Shown: positions 1-8,651, counted from the first letter of the stretch. The stretch: DNA of 36,538 bases from Candidatus Gastranaerophilales bacterium (GCA_944323735.1 CALUTO010000019.1:1-36538); one strand, 5' to 3'. Numbers and translations are program-made. The notes: generated from the letters alone by a model not told the origin.

Positions 1-289
1 GCTCACCATTTTTATACTTTACCTCCTGCGGGTCATGCCTGCAAGCCGCCTCATTAAGACAGAAAGATGTCATCCTGAAGCGTTGAATGGTGAATGAGTG
101 CAATAATCGCTGATGTTCAGGATCTTAAAAGCAGTGAGAGAATTAAATAATCATTGCGAATAAAAATGCACCTTGATTTAAACAATTTTACCCAAATTGT
201 AAGATGCTGAATATCCACACCTGCCGCACACATCCCCAGCCCTGCGCTTCAGCATGACAAATTTTAGCCTCCGGCGGGTCATCCCCGCC
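1..289. repeat. Direct repeat, left copy
   Basis: This copy matches 617-905 at a constant offset of 616 bases. By hand I count about 11 substitutions and no gaps over 289 positions. The copy begins at the window edge, so it may extend further left. Inside are several short motifs of the type TTCAGCATGACA and its near-inverse GTCATCCTGAA (for example near 69-80 and 248-259). These resemble the dispersed 'CAGCATGACA / TCATCCTGA' intergenic repeats seen in many bacteria. No convincing ORF lies in it. Confidence 0.85.
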
Positions 290-349
290 TGACACACACA
301 TCCCCAGCCCTGCGCTTCAGCATGACAGAAAGATGTCATCCTGAAGAGT

Positions 350-557
350 TGAATAAAAAATTCGGGCATTGTGAAATGAATTACAGAAAGTTAATTAAAC
401 AACGATTAGTCTCATCTGTCCGAGCAGCCCTTAATTATTTCCAAGATTATTGAAATATATGCAACAATTTATGCGGCAATCTGGGCTGCGAGTTATGAGA
501 CAAAGGTTTAATTTACTTTCTGTATGAGTGGAACAGCAGCCCGAAAAATTTCTTCGG
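350..557 (-). ncRNA. Candidate long-hairpin RNA, 6S-like shape
   Basis: The segment folds on itself. TTCGGGC at 361-367 pairs with GCCCGAA at 539-545. 383-396 pairs with 510-523 with one mismatch. 409-415 (GTCTCAT) pairs with 495-501. 424-430 (GCAGCCC) pairs with 483-489, and 444-448 with 478-482. Between the outer and next stems is a symmetrical 15/15-nt bubble (368-382 and 524-538). A rod of about 200 nt with a large bubble is the general shape of 6S RNA, but I cannot match 6S sequence consensus, so the identity is inference. The minus strand is favoured because the closing stem is then followed by six T (360-355) and a TATGAT box lies upstream (608-603). The alternative is a fold-back repeat with no RNA function. 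Confidence 0.3.
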
Positions 558-558
558 C

Positions 559-589
559 TCCACCCGTTCTTTTTAAAAGAATGGGTGGA
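559..589. repeat. Short inverted repeat (hairpin)
   Basis: CCACCCGTTCTTTT at the left arm and AAAAGAATGGGTGG at the right arm form an almost perfect hairpin with one G-T type mismatch. It lies immediately beside the long hairpin block and just before the right direct repeat. There is no clear T-run on either side, so a simple intrinsic terminator is unlikely on present evidence. It may be part of the same structured RNA as 350-557. Confidence 0.55.
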
Positions 590-616
590 ATAAAAAGCAA
601 AAATCATATTGTTGAA

Positions 617-905
617 GCTCACCATTTTTATACTTTACCTCCGGCGGGTCATGCCTGCAAGCCGCCTCATTAAGACAGAAAGATGTCATCCTGAAGCGTT
701 GAATGGTGAATGAGTGCAATAATCGCTGATGTTCAGGATCTTAAAAGCAGTGCGGGAATTAAATATTCATTGCGAATAAAAATGCACCTTGATTTAAACA
801 ATTTTGCCCAAATGGTAAGATGCTGAACATCCCCGCCTGCCGCACACATCCCCCGCCCTGTGCTTCAGCATGACAAATTTTAGCCTCCGGCGGGTCATCC
901 CCGCC
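617..905. repeat. Direct repeat, right copy
   Basis: Right copy of the 289-bp repeat at 1-289. Similarity becomes patchy after 905, although another TTCAGCATGACAG-type motif occurs at about 941-952, as it does after the left copy at about 317-328. The two copies flank the 290-616 block, which contains the inverted-repeat structure. The arrangement could be a duplicated intergenic repeat or the ends of a small non-autonomous element; no transposase or target-site duplication is visible. Confidence 0.85.
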
Positions 906-1188
906 GGTCGCATACATCCCCTCCGGTCACACCCCCGCATTTCAGCATGACAGGTTTATATTGCGGTGGAGCGGATGAGAATATCTTTGGGATATGATTT
1001 TTATGCTGAATAGTTGTTTAATTCACCATAGTATAAGTGTAACAAAATGTAAATTTGTTTTTATGGGTGTAAACACTGTGATAGACTGGTTTTATAAAAT
1101 TTGACCCGATTTTTTAGCAACCCGGGTAGCAAAAAAATTTTTTAGGGGTCTTATTATAATAGGAATTTAACGTGATCTGAAGGGGAAA
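906..1188. other. Non-coding upstream region of the 1189 operon
   Basis: No gene is supported here. The segment contains one more CAGCATGACA motif at about 943-952 and an AT-rich leader before the operon. AATAGTTGTTTAATT at about 1010-1024 is close to the inverse of 391-405 in the hairpin block. A G+C pocket (CCCGGG at 1121-1126) precedes the presumed operon promoter. Nothing else is recognised. Confidence 0.5.
1155..1160 (+). promoter_or_regulatory. Probable -10 box for the 1189 operon
   Basis: A perfect TATAAT lies within TTATTATAAT, 28 bases before the start codon at 1189. The region 17 bases upstream is an A/T tract without a recognisable -35 box. A purine-rich ribosome site (AAGGGG, about 1180-1184) sits close to the ATG. 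Confidence 0.45.
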
Positions 1189-2277
1189 ATGGTTAATTTA
1201 GTACAGAGTTTAGAACCTAGATACAATACTGCAGCGTCACATAGAGGCATGCCGGAAACATCTTTTAAGAAAAAAGAAAAAAAGAAAAAAGCGGCAGTCA
1301 AAGAAGAAGACAAAATTTTGCCAAATGATGTATTCAGCAAAATGAAATACAACATTAAAAAGACCAAAGATATTGCACTCACCCATTTTCCAAGAGGTCT
1401 TTACGGAGCACCGGATTATACGTTTTTTGAATATCTGCAAACTGCAAAATTCCCTTATTACGTAGGAGGACCTATTCTGGCTGCTTTATTCTATGCAGGA
1501 GTTAAATACGACAATCTGCTTTCCGGTAATTCCGCTAAAAAAGTTGCAAAACACATGGCACTCGGGGTAGGGCTTTACTATGCAGCTGCAGCTCTTGCTA
1601 AAGGTATTATAAACACTACTGTCCAGCTGACAAGAGGTATGGACTTAAACCATCCTTATCAGAGAGTTATTTCAAAAACTCCGGGATACAGCGGTATCTT
1701 TAAAAAGGGGTTTGAAATTCAAAAAGTATATGGCAGCAATGAATTTACCCGCTGGGATGTCCTGTACAAAAAAGAAGGAAAAACCCTCGCTGAAATTAAT
1801 GAACGATATACAGAACTGGCTAAAAAATTTAAAATCAAAGCCGAAACAGAAGATCCTGACGGAACTCTAAAACACCTTATCAAAAAAACAATTATCATGT
1901 CAAAAGCATGGCAGTATGCTCTGACGGCTCTGTTTGTTCCAATAGGAATCGGTATTGCAAACCAGAAAGCATGGGATAGAGAAAATACACAGGAATTTAA
2001 AGGTCTCATTAGAAACGGTATATTAAATGACCATTTAGATGTTAAATCACGTATAGAAAATGCAAAAACCCTTATAAAAGATTATGCAACTAAGCCATTT
2101 ATCGACAGTATTAAACAGTTCTGGCACGGAAACAGTACTGCTTCGTCGATTGCAGGAAAAACATTTATTTCGGCTGCAGTACTGGGTACTATTACCGCTA
2201 TCGGACTAATCACAACTCAAACTACAGCAAAAAATTACAAAGTGGAAAATACACAAAAATCAGATGGAGTTAAATAA
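1189..2277 (+). CDS. Unknown multi-pass membrane protein
   Basis: I do not recognise this 362-aa protein. Residues 27-60 form a very basic segment (run of Lys), right after a short TSFKK motif at 24-28. Hydrophobic stretches that could cross the membrane lie at about 90-107, 122-142, 241-258 and 324-343, with a polar, helix-rich region between the second and third. There is no classical signal peptide. It is the first gene of a three-gene operon: its stop is 2 bases before the next start, and the next two genes overlap. Its role is therefore probably tied to the 1089-aa membrane protein and the GH13 protein downstream. AAGGGG just before the ATG supports the start. Confidence 0.85.
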   Translation: MVNLVQSLEPRYNTAASHRGMPETSFKKKEKKKKAAVKEEDKILPNDVFSKMKYNIKKTKDIALTHFPRGLYGAPDYTFFEYLQTAKFPYYVGGPILAALFYAGVKYDNLLSGNSAKKVAKHMALGVGLYYAAAALAKGIINTTVQLTRGMDLNHPYQRVISKTPGYSGIFKKGFEIQKVYGSNEFTRWDVLYKKEGKTLAEINERYTELAKKFKIKAETEDPDGTLKHLIKKTIIMSKAWQYALTALFVPIGIGIANQKAWDRENTQEFKGLIRNGILNDHLDVKSRIENAKTLIKDYATKPFIDSIKQFWHGNSTASSIAGKTFISAAVLGTITAIGLITTQTTAKNYKVENTQKSDGVK

Positions 2278-2279
2278 TT

Positions 2280-5200
2280 ATGACCGGCAATCTTTTCACT
2301 AAAATTCAAATACCGGTAAGGCCGCAGATACAAACACACCAAAATAATACATCTGTGCCTGCTCCTTCTTTGTTTAAACAAAATGATACGTTTTCAAAAT
2401 TTGATTATCCTGCAGCTATTCCCCTCAGCAAGCCTAACACTACACCGAAAGGAATTACCCAGGATCCACCGAGAGGTAGACTTGTTAACGAAACATTTTT
2501 GCAATCTATGAAAAGCACTGTAAAAAGCTATGGCGACTATTGCAAGTACTTTTACAATGCAGGTTTTAAAGGTACCGGCACTGACTACAGCGTTGGAAAA
2601 ATTAACGACCTCGCTATCAGGGTCGGCAGTTTGGGGATTGCTGTTACGCTGGCTTCTTCAAAATTTTTCCCCTTTGCAAGAGGCATGGAGTTTGTCGGAC
2701 TCGGTACCTGGTTTGCTGCAATGGCAGCCTGGCCAAAACTTCTTGCTATGCCTATAAAAGCAAAAACCGGCATAGATCCTTCTTTGAAATATGAAGATTC
2801 TCAGGGAAGAAGAAAATCCTTCTTCGAGGACAGGCAGTATCTATGTTTTGATTTATTTAAACATGTTGATAAAAACGGAAACTATAATCCGAATGCACCT
2901 GAATATGAACTCTTCGATCTTATCGGTGACAAACTCGGAATTCCCAGAAATATTCCAAACAGGCGTGAAGCTATCCAGAACAAAGTTGCACAGTACGGAG
3001 TACAATACAATACACTTACGATGTTGACTGCAGGAGTCATGACACCGGTTCTTTCTTCACTCGTTGCTGACCAGCTTCAGATGCCTCTGGGGAAAGCTCT
3101 GGAGGTGGCAAGAGTTAAAAAATCAGGTTTCTCAATAAACAATATCTCTAATAAAATTGATAAGCTGCTTTCTATGGACAAACTTACTCCGGACAAAGCA
3201 ATCGACATGCTTGGGGTAAGCGTAAATTCTAAATTTGCATCAAAACTTGATAAACTGACAACAACGGCTGAAAAAGACAGTGCTATTTATCTTAACCACA
3301 AACAAGAACAAGAGTTGTCAAAACTTTTTGAAAACCGGTATTTCGGTACAGGATTCGGTACTGGAATTATTCAGGAATTGAATACAGAATCCGTTATTGT
3401 CAGAAATTCTGTTCCGATAAACCATGAGCTGGGGGTTGATGTCGGAAATGTCTCAAAAACAATCTCTGAAAAAGCCAAAGAAATAGAAATAAACAGTCTG
3501 AAAGAAAAATTTGCGGCAGTTGAATCAGCTTATAAAAAATTAAATACTCAGCCTGTAGAAAATCCTGAATCTCTCAAAATTTCAGATATGATAAATACCT
3601 TAAAAACAAGCAAAAAGGGACATACTGCAAGTATCAGAGCATTGATTGCAACGGTAAGCGAGTTTGAAAATCTTGGAGTTTCTGAATTCAAAACAGCATT
3701 ATCCGAAGCAGACATAACAAAATTAAAACTTGAACATTTGAATATTGATACAACTTTATCACTGCAGGAAATCTGGCGGGCTCTTGATGATGCAAAAAAA
3801 TGTCTTGAGTACCCGACATATTTCACTCCAATCGGTCAAAAATATGCAACTGCCCAGCTTCAAATTGTTTTTTCTGAAAAATTAAAATCTCTTAATCTTC
3901 CCGACAAAGATATATCATTATTCAACAAAGTTTTTGAAACAGAATTAACAAATTACTTTAATACAACACGCAATACACTAATCAGACCGCAGCAGGCAAA
4001 AAATTTATTCAAAATTGCAGAAATTAATTTGGAGCTGAAAAAAAGAATTGACAGTTACAAAGCGGCCACGATAAAAGACGTAGCTGAATCTATTACGGCA
4101 AGATCCTGGGATAAAATTCCCAAACAGTATTTCAGCGCAATCGGGTTTACTCCGGAAGAAATAGAAAGCCTCGCTACTGTTGAAACAAACAGGGCTTCGG
4201 AAATTCTCTCAAATCGATTGAGCGAACTTGTTAAAGATGAAGCAAAACTCAACAAAGCCGTCACTGAAATGGCAAAACATGCAAATACAGCTATTACAAA
4301 AGAACAAAAAGCACTTCAGACTTTGCTCGGTACGCCTGACAGACCCGGAATACTGGTAAAAACAGAAAACCTGACAAAAAAACTTATTGCGCAGAATTCA
4401 TTTACTGATGAACTCAAGTTAGGTTTTGAAAGATATTTTATTTCGAATATGAAAACAGTAAGACAAAAAGTTGCAAATACTATTGACTCTTTCTGTAGAC
4501 CTATTCAGATTCTTGATATCTTTAAATCGTTGAATGTGACTCTTGAACCTATTATGGAAAATAATGTTGCTGTCGGTGAAAAAATGGTTTCATCAGGAAA
4601 AATACCTTTTATTCTTGAAGATTTTCTCGGCACAACGTCAAAAGAGTTTATGGACAAAATGTCAGTAGATTCTACTAAAAAATACAATGAAATACCAAAC
4701 CCCCGCTACGGTAAATACTATACATTCAATGAGGCATATGATGAAGCAGGTGCTTACAAAAAAGCATTTAATTCGCTGATTGATTACATAAAAGATATTG
4801 CTCTGCAAAAAAATGATATAAGCGATTGGATAACTAAACATGAAGCACAGCCTGAAGGTTTTTCAAAAGGCATAAAGCACAGCAAGCACATGGTCGGTGT
4901 AATGGCTGATACAATTTTTGCCAAATTTTCTAATGAAACAAGAAATGCAATAGAGCAGGGTGCAGAAGGCCTCGCTGATATACTTGAAAATCAGAAAGCT
5001 GAAATGAAAAGATGCTTCCTCGGTGCAGACAGCGTTATCGTTAGACATTCCAACTTCGACGGTTATGAAGCAAATAAATGTTCAGGAAAAGATATCAGCA
5101 GAATCGTTGATGAATTTTTCAATGCTGCCGGTGCTGCAGATGCTGAACAAAAATCAACAAATCTTTTACAGCTAGTGGAAAACAGACGGCTTGAAAATGA

Positions 5201-5549
5201 ATCGTTTAAAAATATTCAAGATGCAAAAAATATAATTTTCGGATACATAAATCACCTGAAAAACGGCGGCGGATTTGATAAACAACCGGCAAAAAATTTC
5301 CTTAACGGTATACTAAACGGAAAATGTTCAAATAAAGATATCGGAGAGATGACCGGAAAAAATACTGTTGATTTTATGGTTCGTGCAGCTCAAAATATCC
5401 GCTCCAGAAATAAGTGGAAGCTGCTTGTATGGTCATTATTTGCAGCTACTGTAGGCATTTCACTGGTAACTATTGCTAATATGGGTCATACAAATTCCTT
5501 CAATCCTGATCACTGGAAAAAAGCTAACAAGAATGGAGATAAAAAATGA
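2280..5549 (+). CDS. Large unknown helical membrane-anchored protein
   Basis: No family is recognised for this 1089-aa protein. The first ~70 residues are polar, Pro/Thr/Gln-rich and probably disordered. Two hydrophobic stretches follow at about 111-130 and 136-160, another at about 245-265, and one clear C-terminal membrane segment at about 1048-1068 with a basic tail. The ~780 residues between are Lys/Glu-rich and look mainly helical or coiled, suggesting a long scaffold-like domain. A degenerate EF-hand-like loop (DKNGN) starts at 197. GGAG lies 11 bases before the ATG, and the stop overlaps the next start by four bases (ATGA at 5546-5549). Membrane anchoring at both ends is inferred from hydrophobicity only. 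Confidence 0.85.
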   Translation: MTGNLFTKIQIPVRPQIQTHQNNTSVPAPSLFKQNDTFSKFDYPAAIPLSKPNTTPKGITQDPPRGRLVNETFLQSMKSTVKSYGDYCKYFYNAGFKGTGTDYSVGKINDLAIRVGSLGIAVTLASSKFFPFARGMEFVGLGTWFAAMAAWPKLLAMPIKAKTGIDPSLKYEDSQGRRKSFFEDRQYLCFDLFKHVDKNGNYNPNAPEYELFDLIGDKLGIPRNIPNRREAIQNKVAQYGVQYNTLTMLTAGVMTPVLSSLVADQLQMPLGKALEVARVKKSGFSINNISNKIDKLLSMDKLTPDKAIDMLGVSVNSKFASKLDKLTTTAEKDSAIYLNHKQEQELSKLFENRYFGTGFGTGIIQELNTESVIVRNSVPINHELGVDVGNVSKTISEKAKEIEINSLKEKFAAVESAYKKLNTQPVENPESLKISDMINTLKTSKKGHTASIRALIATVSEFENLGVSEFKTALSEADITKLKLEHLNIDTTLSLQEIWRALDDAKKCLEYPTYFTPIGQKYATAQLQIVFSEKLKSLNLPDKDISLFNKVFETELTNYFNTTRNTLIRPQQAKNLFKIAEINLELKKRIDSYKAATIKDVAESITARSWDKIPKQYFSAIGFTPEEIESLATVETNRASEILSNRLSELVKDEAKLNKAVTEMAKHANTAITKEQKALQTLLGTPDRPGILVKTENLTKKLIAQNSFTDELKLGFERYFISNMKTVRQKVANTIDSFCRPIQILDIFKSLNVTLEPIMENNVAVGEKMVSSGKIPFILEDFLGTTSKEFMDKMSVDSTKKYNEIPNPRYGKYYTFNEAYDEAGAYKKAFNSLIDYIKDIALQKNDISDWITKHEAQPEGFSKGIKHSKHMVGVMADTIFAKFSNETRNAIEQGAEGLADILENQKAEMKRCFLGADSVIVRHSNFDGYEANKCSGKDISRIVDEFFNAAGAADAEQKSTNLLQLVENRRLENESFKNIQDAKNIIFGYINHLKNGGGFDKQPAKNFLNGILNGKCSNKDIGEMTGKNTVDFMVRAAQNIRSRNKWKLLVWSLFAATVGISLVTIANMGHTNSFNPDHWKKANKNGDKK

Positions 5550-7642
5550 AGATTAATAACACAATAAATAATCAATATACACAAAAAACTTCATTTAAAG
5601 CTTCATTGCTTGATATAATGAATAACAAATATCCTAAAATAGCAGCACAGCCTGTTTCTTCTACGAACACAATGCTGCCCGGAGCATATGCGCCGGTATC
5701 AACTCCAGTGGCAACAAATTATAATAAAACCGGAAATCTTTTCACGTTGATGATGGGAAGAATGACGGCTTCTGCCTCAACTGCAGCTGCACCGGTACAA
5801 ACTACAGCTGTAGATAACAATCTCAAAACACCAAAGCTGGAAGGATACAAAAATAATCTCCGCTCAATGTTTCAGAACAATCAGGCCGTCATTTATGCAA
5901 TGGTTCCGAGAACATTTAATGCAAAAGACACTGACGGAAACGGACTTATTGAAGGCAATGAAGAAAGCGGTACGTTTATTAATATGATAGAACGGCTGGA
6001 TGAACTTAAAAGCTATGGAGTAAATACTCTTCACTGGCTGCCCATAAATCCTCCCGGTGTTTTTTCGGCAAAAGGTGATTCCGGTTCTGTTTATGCACCG
6101 GCTGATTATCTTTCTATAGACCCGCTTCTTGATGATCCGAAAAATCAGAAAAATGTTTACGAAGAAGCCAAAGAAGCTATAAATGAATGTCACAAACGCG
6201 GCATTAGAGTTATGGTGGATCTTCCGAGCTGTATGTCCTCTGATTTGTATGCGGAGAGATTTAATGATTTAAGCGCAGTTGACGCAGACGGAAAACCCAA
6301 AACACCGGAAGGCTGGGAAGATATCAAAATGTTCAAAGTCTGGGAAGATGCAGATAAAAAAATATTGAATCCTGCTCTTGTTGATTATCACAAAAAATTT
6401 GTCGATATGTGTATAGACTTAGGAATTGACGGGATAAGAGCCGATGTATCAAGAGCAAAATCACCGGAATTCTGGGATATAATAATTGCTTACGCAAGAA
6501 GCAAAGATCCTGAATTTGCAATGCTTGCAGAAACATACACTTATGAAGATGCGTCTCCTATGAAAAACATGCCGGCTGACAGACCTGAAGAAGCATTGAA
6601 AGCAGGTTTTGATTCTTATTACGGGCAATATCATATATTTCCTATATGGAAGGCCTCAGATTTCCATAAATTTGTTACAGAAAACCTTGAAATGACTCAT
6701 AAATCAGGTTTTGACAAAGGAAAATCAATAATCGGTTCATTCGCTACACACGATGACAAAAGTGCAATGTCAAACGGAGGTGCTGAATATTGTATGCTGA
6801 CAAACATTGCACAGGCCACTCTGCCTATGCTTAATCCGTACATAGTTTCGGGGTTTGAATCAGGTGACAGATATATTTACGATTACGCAAACAAAATGCT
6901 GGATGTCAGCTTTAATGATTTGATGAAAAAACCGAGATACAACAAAGTAATCAATGCAATTATGGCAGAACAAAATTCACCTAAATTTATTGAACTGGAA
7001 AAGAAATTGGAAGTAAATAAAGATGAAGTTATACCCTATACGAAAATTGAAGCCTTAATGAAAAGCCCGAAAGCAAATATGAAACTCAAGGATTTGCAAA
7101 AAGATGAGGAATTCGGTGAGGTAATAGACTTTTTAAGCACATTTAAACTGACAAAAGACAGTATTATTCATTATGCGCATAACGAACAGATTGACATCTT
7201 TAACCGTTCAAGAAAGCCAGGCGGACACAATCCTGAAATAGGAAAACACTTCGGAAAATTAATGAATGAATTCAGAAAACAGTACTACGATGTTGTCGGG
7301 GCTAAAGGTTCTTCATACATGCCATTAAAAGTAAAGGGCGATGACAGAGATGATGTAATAGCTTATGCAAGACACAATCACGGAAAAACTCTTGTGGTTG
7401 TTATGAATAAAAATGTACATTCAGGTCATAGAGTAAAAGTCATTGTACCCGGACTTAAAGCTTCACAGATATTGACAGATCTTTCTCCTGAATACGGACA
7501 AAAAAGTGTATGGAAAGCTGAAAATGGAGCAATAGATATGGAACTCGGAATGGCAAGAGGTCACATTTTTGAAATAGATGACCCGAATATTGAACAGCTT
7601 GTTCTAGAATCCGGCGGAAAAGTCTACAAACAAAATATGTAA
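5546..7642 (+). CDS. GH13 alpha-amylase-family protein
   Basis: This 698-aa protein has a low-complexity N-terminus (about 1-100, with a TSFKA motif at 15-19), then a (beta/alpha)8 alpha-amylase-family barrel and a C-terminal beta domain (about 590-690). Visible GH13 hallmarks are the Ca-type loop DTDGNG (128-133), region I ending VMVDLP (222-227) without the usual Asn-His, region II GIRAD with nucleophile D300, region III AET with acid/base E329, and region IV THDD with D403. All three catalytic acids are kept, so glycoside hydrolysis or transglycosylation on alpha-glucans is likely; the exact substrate is not deducible. There is no signal peptide. It is coupled to the preceding membrane protein by a 4-base overlap, so it may act at the membrane or on storage glucan. 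Confidence 0.9.
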   Translation: MKINNTINNQYTQKTSFKASLLDIMNNKYPKIAAQPVSSTNTMLPGAYAPVSTPVATNYNKTGNLFTLMMGRMTASASTAAAPVQTTAVDNNLKTPKLEGYKNNLRSMFQNNQAVIYAMVPRTFNAKDTDGNGLIEGNEESGTFINMIERLDELKSYGVNTLHWLPINPPGVFSAKGDSGSVYAPADYLSIDPLLDDPKNQKNVYEEAKEAINECHKRGIRVMVDLPSCMSSDLYAERFNDLSAVDADGKPKTPEGWEDIKMFKVWEDADKKILNPALVDYHKKFVDMCIDLGIDGIRADVSRAKSPEFWDIIIAYARSKDPEFAMLAETYTYEDASPMKNMPADRPEEALKAGFDSYYGQYHIFPIWKASDFHKFVTENLEMTHKSGFDKGKSIIGSFATHDDKSAMSNGGAEYCMLTNIAQATLPMLNPYIVSGFESGDRYIYDYANKMLDVSFNDLMKKPRYNKVINAIMAEQNSPKFIELEKKLEVNKDEVIPYTKIEALMKSPKANMKLKDLQKDEEFGEVIDFLSTFKLTKDSIIHYAHNEQIDIFNRSRKPGGHNPEIGKHFGKLMNEFRKQYYDVVGAKGSSYMPLKVKGDDRDDVIAYARHNHGKTLVVVMNKNVHSGHRVKVIVPGLKASQILTDLSPEYGQKSVWKAENGAIDMELGMARGHIFEIDDPNIEQLVLESGGKVYKQNM

Positions 7643-7662
7643 ACACTTAAATATCCAGTCTA

Positions 7663-8028
7663 CTAGTATGCGGCAAGTGTTTTTGAAAAACACTTGCCGC
7701 TCATTATGCAATAATCTCCGACTCTGGATGCCTTTTTTGTTCCCGGATTAATAATCAAAACAAAAGGAACGGACTCTATATTCCATTTTTCTATCAGTTT
7801 TGAAGAAAGTCCCGAGTCTGCATTTTGGCGTACAAAATTAAATTTCGATGAATATTTTTTCTGTGCCTTACTATAAATATCATCAAAATATTTACATGCT
7901 GAACACCCGTTCTGATACATATAGAAAACAAAAGGTTTTTGTTTATTCATTGCCTCATCAAAAGACAAAGATATTGCGGGCGAAACAAAAACGAAGAAAA
8001 AAAATAAAACAAGAGAATATTTCATCAT
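7663..8028 (-). CDS. Secreted thioredoxin-like protein
   Basis: This 121-aa protein has an N-terminal hydrophobic signal sequence (about 4-20, cleavage perhaps after the SPAIS stretch) and a short thioredoxin fold. The redox pair is C42-S-A-C45, and the cis-proline loop is S87-P88 (VPFVLI). Two more cysteines (C107, C113) near the end could form a second disulfide. It probably acts outside the cytoplasmic membrane in disulfide exchange, or as a thioredoxin-like SoxW/DsbE-type protein; the exact partner is unknown. The start overlaps the stop of the upstream gene by one base (TAATG), so translation is coupled; a second ATG follows directly. Its last codons coincide with the 7670-7700 palindrome. 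Confidence 0.85.
   Translation of the reverse strand: MMKYSLVLFFFFVFVSPAISLSFDEAMNKQKPFVFYMYQNGCSACKYFDDIYSKAQKKYSSKFNFVRQNADSGLSSKLIEKWNIESVPFVLIINPGTKKASRVGDYCIMSGKCFSKTLAAY
7670..7700. repeat. Perfect 31-bp palindrome
   Basis: GCGGCAAGTGTTTTT and its exact reverse complement are separated by one base. It lies 27 bases after the stop of the GH13 gene and inside the last codons of the minus-strand thioredoxin-like gene. It can form a strong hairpin in both convergent transcripts. There is no T-run after it on either strand, so a terminator or 3'-end stabiliser role is plausible but not shown. Confidence 0.8.
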
Positions 8029-8612
8029 TATAACAGTGTTTCACCGTTTTTTTTGACATACAGTCCGAGACCTATGGTTTTGTATTTGCTCAGCTCGTTT
8101 TTCAGATTGTAATTTTCTTTATTCAACTCATTCATTTTGTACCTTAGAGTTTCATTTTCAGTTTTACATCTGACAAGCTCAACAACAACCTCATCCATAC
8201 CGTCCAATTTTTCATCAATCATTTTTGAAAGTTTTGAAGCAATGTTATCCTCTAAAGATTCCAGTGTTGAAATCATTTTTTGAACAGCAGTGGAAGCAGG
8301 CTGCTTAACCGGTGCAATGTTTTCCATGGGTTTGGCAACTGTTCTGTCCTGTAATTTTTGTGCATTTTCGTGCAATGCTTTTACCTTTCTGAGAATTTCT
8401 ACATCATCTCTTGAAAAATAAGTTCTGCCATGAGCATCTTTTTTGGGCATTAATGAAACTTTAGCGCATAATTTAGCAATTCCTTTATTGTCCATGTTAA
8501 GAAGATTTCTGACTGTTTCCACAGAGAAATTTTGTATTTTATTGTCAAAATCCACAAACTGATTTATTTGTTGTCTTCTTTGCGGTTGTCGACCGTTTAA
8601 CACAGTAGCCAA
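8028..8612 (-). CDS. MerR-like DNA-binding protein with coiled coil
   Basis: Residues about 30-80 resemble a MerR-type winged helix: a helix-turn-helix (SVETVRNLL...GIAKLC), then a 'wing' containing GRTYFSRDDVEILRKV. The central part (about 85-115) is Pro/Ala-rich linker, and about 115-180 is a predicted coiled coil with a heptad-like run of Leu/Glu/Asn. That layout (DNA-binding head, long coil) is seen in chromosome-organising or regulatory proteins, but a role cannot be assigned. The start is TTG at 8612-8610, preceded by GAGGAG at good spacing; no ATG fits. It is the first gene of a two-gene operon with the thioredoxin-like protein, and its own promoter is proposed just upstream. Confidence 0.8.
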   Translation of the reverse strand: MATVLNGRQPQRRQQINQFVDFDNKIQNFSVETVRNLLNMDNKGIAKLCAKVSLMPKKDAHGRTYFSRDDVEILRKVKALHENAQKLQDRTVAKPMENIAPVKQPASTAVQKMISTLESLEDNIASKLSKMIDEKLDGMDEVVVELVRCKTENETLRYKMNELNKENYNLKNELSKYKTIGLGLYVKKNGETLL

Positions 8613-8651
8613 AATTACTCCTCACAATAAAGATAAAGTTCCAATGACAAT

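Noticed and set aside
178-369. Minus-strand 63-codon reading frame at the left edge
   Set aside because: It lies in the repeated intergenic motifs; the translation reflects the repeat and not a gene.
431-625. Minus-strand 64-codon reading frame in the repeat region
   Set aside because: It covers the long hairpin and part of the direct repeat, has no ribosome site, and its composition does not look like a protein.
1-1188. Insertion sequence with transposase
   Set aside because: No transposase frame or terminal inverted repeats with target duplications were seen.
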